Shown: piece by piece, positions 59,140-64,000 of the stretch
Numbering within the stretch: the stretch's first letter is position 1
Layout of the letters: each line of letters begins with the position of its first letter
Assembly (NCBI GenBank): GCA_022385805.1
Contig: MU277702.1
Span: 186,001 to 250,000 of the forward strand
Reading direction: 5' to 3'
DNA length: 64,000 bases
Origin: Pilatotrama ljubarskyi
Taxonomy: Eukaryota > Basidiomycota > Agaricomycetes > Polyporales > Polyporaceae
The notes under the pieces: generated by a model
Told to the model about the DNA's origin: nothing
Database searches by the model: none
The model's input: only the letters and a program-made list of their open reading frames with translations
Translations under genes and position numbers: made by a program

Positions 59140-60146
59140 CTACTTCCCAGGATTTTTATGTACCCAGCCCAGCAACCTCTCTGCCTTCGAACAGTCAAAG
59201 AAGCCCTTCCGGCCGCTCAAGTCCTTCTCTTCCTTGAGCGGCACATGCCGCCAATACGTCTGCCACAGCTCGACCGTCTCCTCGTTCGCTGACGTATCCG
59301 GCGCGACGATGAAGAACCGCTCGTGCCCGCTCCACTTTCCGTTCTCGCCCGCTACTGCGAGGAGGAACGCCTCCGCGGCCGAGTCCTCCTGGACGTACCC
59401 CCAAAGGTCGTTCTTCCGCCGCGTGGGGTCGTCCCGTAGTGCATCTTCTCGGCTCGGGAGCGACCAGCTCAGGCGAAGGCTGGCGACTCGCATTGAGGGG
59501 TACCGTCGTACAATGGTGTCCGCCTTAATCTCGCAGATCCTACCCGAACATGAGCTACAGGCTCGCGCAGCTGCAGTCGCACTTACACTTTGGAGAGGCC
59601 GTATGGCTCGTCCGGGCGGCATGGGTGTTCCTCGTCAATCGGGAAATACTCGAAGTCATGGTGGTCGGTCCAGACGAGCGGAATCACGTTTACGGAGGAT
59701 GCCTGCGCGACGCGGTTGATTCCTAGCTCGGCCGCGGCGCGCAAGATGTTCCACGAAATCACGACGTTCCTGCATGACATGTCCGCGATCAGTGACCACC
59801 GAAATCCAGTCAACGGTACGGAGCATGGGATGTCCAAGCTCCTCGGCGGTTATGCTTACGTATTGTGCGCTACGACCTTGTAATCCGCAGGCGTGCGCAC
59901 GGCCGCGAGCTGCACGATACCCTCCGCACCCTCCAGCGCGGTTAGCGCGGCTTCGAAATCGGTCAGATCGACGCGCCGGAACGCGAACCGCGCCGTCTCG
60001 TGGCCGTTCTTGTGCAGGAGCAGGGTGGCGAGCGGCTCGGAACAGGGGACGCTATCGAGCCCGACGACGGTATGGCCCTGCTCGAGCGCGGCCAGCACGA
60101 CGCGCGTCCCGACGGAGCCGTTGCAGCCGGTGATCGCGAGCTTCAT
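59140..60146 (-). CDS. NAD-dependent epimerase/dehydratase (extended SDR)
   Basis: Three minus-strand exons (60146-59860, 59769-59587, 59539-59140) give 289 aa. The start MKLAITGCNGSVGTRVVLAA holds the GxxGxxG cofactor motif (residues 7-13). The Asp closing the second strand (VVGLDSV) favours NAD. IVQLAAVR, an ASSVNVIP strand with the catalytic Ser, and the YGLSK catalytic Tyr/Lys pair follow, so the enzyme should be active. Helix and strand order fit sugar-nucleotide epimerases or uronate dehydrogenases; the short length argues for a simple sugar or uronate substrate. It lies on the same strand just downstream of two Gfo/Idh/MocA oxidoreductases, which suggests a shared sugar-oxidation role (inference). 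Its stop is 12 bp from the NPR3 stop, with opposite orientation. Confidence 0.9.
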
Positions 60147-60775
60147 GTCACTGCTGCGTGTTCGTGCGGGGGTGGCAGAGGGGTTCTGGGGTATTTGGAC
60201 ACTTGTAGCGTACTGTTGGTGGTCTGGCTCGCCGATTTATCGTGTGGTCTAGCCCGTAGTCTGAGAGTTGTCTGCGGGGCAGGGTGCCGTTCGTGCGATC
60301 CTTGCTCTACGCGTAGGCTGCGTAGTAGCGACTCAACGGGACGCGATGAGGGGACAGTTCAGAGTTGCTCGATCGCGTCCCCGAGTTTTATCCTGTCCCG
60401 GTCGCGGTCCCGATAGATACTGTAGATTACGCATGAGGTCATACGCTCTACACTGCAGCAAGGGAAATGCCGAAATATAAAGGCACGAGGCGGTCTCACC
60501 CTTCCTGCGCGGAGGTCAGCAGAACATTTTCGAGCTGTCGCCTTTGCCAAGGTTGCATTTCGAAGAGTAGGAGTGCAGGTCCCGCCAGCGCAGATACGAA
60601 GTAGGAAGGCATCTGAGCGAGGGACCAGAAGGCCGAGAAGTAGACCTTATGCATATAACGCGCGTGTCTGCTATACAAAGGGGGAATCCGTGCCTATCCT
60701 GATACAATAGATCGAGTCCGTGCTTCTGCATATCCTGTACCAGCACTCTATACCTGGGACGCGCCGCAAACAGCT
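60147..60775. other. intergenic region, 629 bp
   Basis: This holds the promoter of the epimerase gene and the 3' region of the first Gfo/Idh gene, both on the minus strand. No further gene is supported. Confidence 0.5.
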
Positions 60776-62217
60776 TCACACCCGCGGCGGGTCGACGTTC
60801 TCCGGGGTCGGCTGGCGCTTCCCCAAGCCCGACTTCTCATAGATCGCGTCGATCGTCTCCATCTGTGCGACGCTGCTCTCGAGTGTGACCCAGTGCGGGG
60901 GCTCCCGCCCGCGCACCTTGTCGACGAACGCCTCAAGCTGGTACCGGTACGTGCTCCACCAAGGCTCGCCGCGGCTCCCCCACTGCGGGCCGCCCGAGTA
61001 GTGCTTCTCGGTGTGCGTCTGTGCGGTGCGCTTGTCGTAGATTTGGATGTAGTGATACAAGTGCGGCATCTGGAAGCTGCAGCGGGGGTAAGTGCCTCCC
61101 GTCTCCGTTGCAAATGACCAGAGGTACGCACTTGTAGTAGTAGATCGTCGCGTGCTCCAGCTCGATCTCGATGCTGGGCTGCTCCCAGAACCTGGGGATG
61201 ACTCCCAGGAGGTACGACCGGTCCATGTCGCAGTAGATTCTGCTCTCGACCATCCGGCCATTCAGGTCGAAACGCATGGTCGCCTCCATAGCCTCGTCCA
61301 CTCGCGGATCCTCCGGGATCGCACGCGCCTTCGCCTCTGCAATCTCGCGAGGGGCGCCAGCGCCCAGGAAGTAGCGCGTCGCGGAGATGACGTAGGTCAT
61401 GTCCATCAGGGCACCGCCCGCGAGGGCGTACTTCCAGCGAATGTTGAAGCGCGGCATCGTGCCCTTCGGGGTCGTCATGCGCGAGTAGGTGCGCAAGATC
61501 TCGCCGTACTTGCCACTGTCAATGATCTGCTTGACAACATGCGCCGAGGGCTATATGTGGCCATCCCTTCGTGAGCTAGTTGTGAAGAGGAGAGAGGGAG
61601 AGGCGGCATACGTGGTATTGCCAGTGGAAGCCTTCCATGAGGACCAGGTTCTTCTCCTGCGCAAGTTTGACGATCGAACGCGCCTCGTCGGCGTTCGCTG
61701 TGAATGGCTTCTCGAGGATGACATGTTTTCCGGCCTCCAGCGCTTTCCTCGCCCACGCTGAGAAGCATCCCAGTCAGATCAACGCGTCCGACGGAACCGA
61801 AACAGTCAAACGGTACGCAGGTACTCACTTCCGTGCATGCCGTTGGGTACTGAGATGTATACCACATCTATGCCGGGCTCCTGCAAGAGCGCTTCGTAGG
61901 AGCCGAACGCCGTCGGGATGCCGTACGACTTTGCCGCCTGCTGGGCTTGCTTGAGGTCGCGGGAGGCGATGGCGGTGACGAGGACGTCGGGATGAGTCTG
62001 GGCGGGACGAATGATACCGGCGGGGTTGATCATCGCGGTGGAGAGGATGCCGACGCGCAGGGCACCGGTTTCCTTGGGCATCTGGTGCCCCGCCTCGTAG
62101 AAGTATTGATGCAGGAAAGTGGCCATCTATGAACAGCGATACGTGAGCACTATCCTGTTCCCCTACCACTGTCGCAGTGCAAGCATGGTGTGGGCGTACC
62201 TGGATGAACATCGCCAT
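60776..62217 (-). CDS. Gfo/Idh/MocA-family NAD(P) oxidoreductase, tandem copy 1
   Basis: Five minus-strand exons (62217-62200, 62126-61829, 61757-61612, 61550-61132, 61076-60776) give 393 aa, the usual family length. After a short leader the Rossmann part has LRVGILSTAMINPAGIIRPA. The hallmark [11 protein letters not shown] with its catalytic Lys and the HWQYHP motif follow. The C-terminal beta-sheet domain runs from [20 protein letters not shown] to VDPPRV. The closest type is dimeric dihydrodiol dehydrogenase / D-xylose 1-dehydrogenase, oxidising aldoses or related diols; the substrate is not proven. The first exon has only 18 nt; starting at the ATG at 62126 instead would lose six residues. 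A TATATAAA box lies about 110 bp upstream. Copy 2 follows at 62916. Confidence 0.94.
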
Positions 62218-62915
62218 GATGGATCGTCGTTTACGGTGGAGGCTGCGGTGAGAGGTAAATGATTATAGAGGTGTTCAAAGTCTAGCAAAGTCACGTACGC
62301 GTACGGCTCCTGTCAGTGCCAGGGGTTTATATACTATGTGGCCTGGAGGGGCCCGGCGAGAACGAGAGACGAGGATATGACCTCATCGCGATCCACACCA
62401 ACCTTGCACTGCTACCTCCTATGAAACGAGTCTCTGGAACGTCGCCATAATTCTTGTCAGTGACTTCCCTTCAAATGCAGGGCAATCACATGAGTTGTGC
62501 GAGAACAACCGTGCACAGTACATCGTTGTTCGCAAAACATACCAGTAAGTGGAAGGATGCTACTTCGGCCATGTTCACGCGGAGTGTTGGACCGCTAGCT
62601 ATACCGCTTCGGGACGAACCTCGGACATTGCCGCGAGGAACACGGCTGGAGGGCGGGCATGCACTTCGCGACGCTCCCGCGTTCTCTGCTGCTACTGCTC
62701 TCCAAGAAATGCCAGCTATGTGCCGTGCCATCGGTGTTACATCGCCATAGTATCAGACACGCACCGACTATTCTGCATCATGGGCAGGGTATAGTATATA
62801 CTTTGGCAGACGTCACAAGTCTCACTGGGGATACCGCTGCTGCCTACACTACTGCTGTAAGCGTCCGTACTTCTTCTGGATGCCCTGCTCCGTCGCATTT
62901 CCTGTGCTCAGAGCC
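62218..62915. promoter_or_regulatory. intergenic promoter region between the tandem copies
   Basis: These 698 bp hold the promoter of copy 1 (TATA box at 62326-62333) and the 3' end region of copy 2. No coding content is supported. Confidence 0.5.
62326..62333 (-). promoter_or_regulatory. TATA box (TATATAAA on the minus strand)
   Basis: The plus-strand TTTATATA reads as TATATAAA on the minus strand, about 110 bp before the start codon of Gfo/Idh copy 1. It is the clearest core promoter in the window. Confidence 0.65.
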
Positions 62916-64000
62916 TCATACGCGCGGGGGGTCGACGCTTTCCGGGGTCGGCTGACGCTTGCCCAAGCCCGACTTCTCGTAGACCATATCGATCGTCTCC
63001 ATCTGCGCAATACTGCTCTCGAGCGTGATCCAGTGCGGGGGCTCCCGCCCGCGCACCTTGTCGACGAACGCCTCGAGCTGGTATCGGTAAGTGCTCCACC
63101 ACGCCTCACCGCGGTTCCCCCACTGGGGCCCACCCGAGTAGTGCTTCTCGGTGTGGGTCTGTCCGGTGCGCTTGTCGTAGATCTGGATGTAGTGGTACAG
63201 GTGCGGCATCATGAAGCTACACGGAGATGACGGCTCAATATCGCTAGTATTGTTGGTGACATAGGGAAGACGCACTTATAGAAGTAGATGATAGCATGCT
63301 CGGTCTCGATCTCGATGCTGGGCGTCTCCCAGACGCGCGGGATGAGCCCGAGCACGTTAGCACGGTCCATGTCGCTGTAGATTTTGCTCTCAACCATGCG
63401 GCCGTTCAGGTCGAACCGAAGGGTCGCCTCCATTGCCTCGTCGACGCGCGGGTCCTCCGGCGTCGGGCGCGCCTTCGCCTCCGCGACCTCGCGAGGCGTG
63501 CCAGCGTTGAGGTAGTAGCGCGTCGAGGAGATGACATACGTCATGTCCGTCAGCGATCCTCCTGCGAGCGCGTACTTCCAGCGAATGTCGGAGCGCGGGA
63601 TCGAGCCCTTGGGCGTGGTCATGCGCGCATATGTCCGGAGAACCTGGCCGTACTTGCCGCTGTCGATTAGAGCCTTGACAGCGTGTGCGGCAGGCTATGA
63701 GGCAGGTATTCAGGTTTCAGTGAGCACGAAGGCGGATGTGAAGTGCGACGACTCACGTGGAACTGCCAGTGGAACGCCTCGACAAGAACAAGGTTCTTCT
63801 CTACCGCGAGCTTCACAAGCTGGCGTGCCTCATCCGCGTTGGCGGTGAACGGCTTCTCGAGCAAGACGTGTTTACCCGCCTCCAGAGCCTTCCTGGCCCA
63901 TGCTACAGAGGGGTGAGACGAAACGAAGCATATACTCTGCGATGCTGACACTCACTTCCGTGCATGCCGTTTGGCAGCGAGATATAGACGGCGTCGATGC
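62916..64000 (-). CDS. Gfo/Idh/MocA-family NAD(P) oxidoreductase, tandem copy 2, 5' end cut by window
   Basis: This partial gene lacks the N-terminal Rossmann start, which lies beyond 64000. The visible part begins at [14 protein letters not shown] and runs through [26 protein letters not shown] and [20 protein letters not shown] to VDPPRV and the stop at 62916-62918. In the last exon (301 nt in both copies) only about nine of ~99 residues differ from copy 1, and the visible introns (after GMHG, after W-Q-x-H, and in the Y-x-Y motif) sit at the same places. It is therefore a recent tandem duplicate with the same likely activity. Differences such as AQ to GQ and QM to MM are mild; all family motifs are kept, so both copies should be active. 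Confidence 0.94.

Overview
This is a nuclear genome window from a filamentous fungus, most likely a basidiomycete of the Agaricomycetes. The genes are split by many short GT-AG introns (mostly 45-110 nt). Coding exons use GC-rich third positions, and start codons often follow CT-rich tracts. The proteins are typical fungal ones: Zn(II)2Cys6 regulators with a fungal-specific C-terminal domain, VTC1, DBP5 and NPR3. There are no rRNA genes, CRISPR arrays, phage genes or bacterial operon signs. Most gene models below were rebuilt exon by exon, and their coding lengths sum to whole codons.

Layout. 0.4-5.3 kb: DBP5 (mRNA-export DEAD-box helicase) and a small orphan gene. 5.3-10.2 kb: a gene-free tract. 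10.2-12.8 kb: a divergent pair, VTC1 (polyphosphate polymerase membrane subunit, minus) and a SIS1-type Hsp40 (plus), sharing a 363-bp promoter with heat-shock-element-like repeats. 13.7-17.0 kb: a surface kelch-propeller protein with one membrane span and a long cytoplasmic tail. 18.8-19.4 kb: acyl-CoA-binding protein. 23.4-25.3 kb: a tandem PH-domain protein. 27.0-29.6 and 37.0-40.1 kb: two paralogous Zn(II)2Cys6 transcription factors separated by 7.4 kb without a clear gene. 43.7-45.5 kb: a divergent J-domain protein. 48.0-49.4 kb: a Rossmann-fold NAD(P)-binding protein with an apparent GA-AG intron.

From 49.7 kb to the end the window is much denser: a 211-aa orphan, a WD40 protein, a stand-alone glycosyltransferase-like protein resembling the N-terminal half of plant L-arabinokinase, NPR3 (GATOR1/SEACIT subunit, TORC1 control), an SDR-type NAD-dependent epimerase, and two tandem Gfo/Idh/MocA oxidoreductases, the second cut by the window end.

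About 28 kb (44%) lies in eight gaps longer than 1.5 kb, nearly all in the first 48 kb. In those gaps I find only weak relics: a tRNA-like fragment, a duplicated ~25-bp motif, a GC-rich open frame and two doubtful small ORFs. Functional links are mostly inference. VTC1 with SIS1 may share stress control. The epimerase and the Gfo/Idh pair look like a small same-strand sugar-redox set. The paired regulators look like an old local duplication. I found no clear new multi-gene system. The best leads are the non-canonical intron, the regulator pair, the kelch receptor-like protein and the arabinokinase-like protein lacking a kinase domain.
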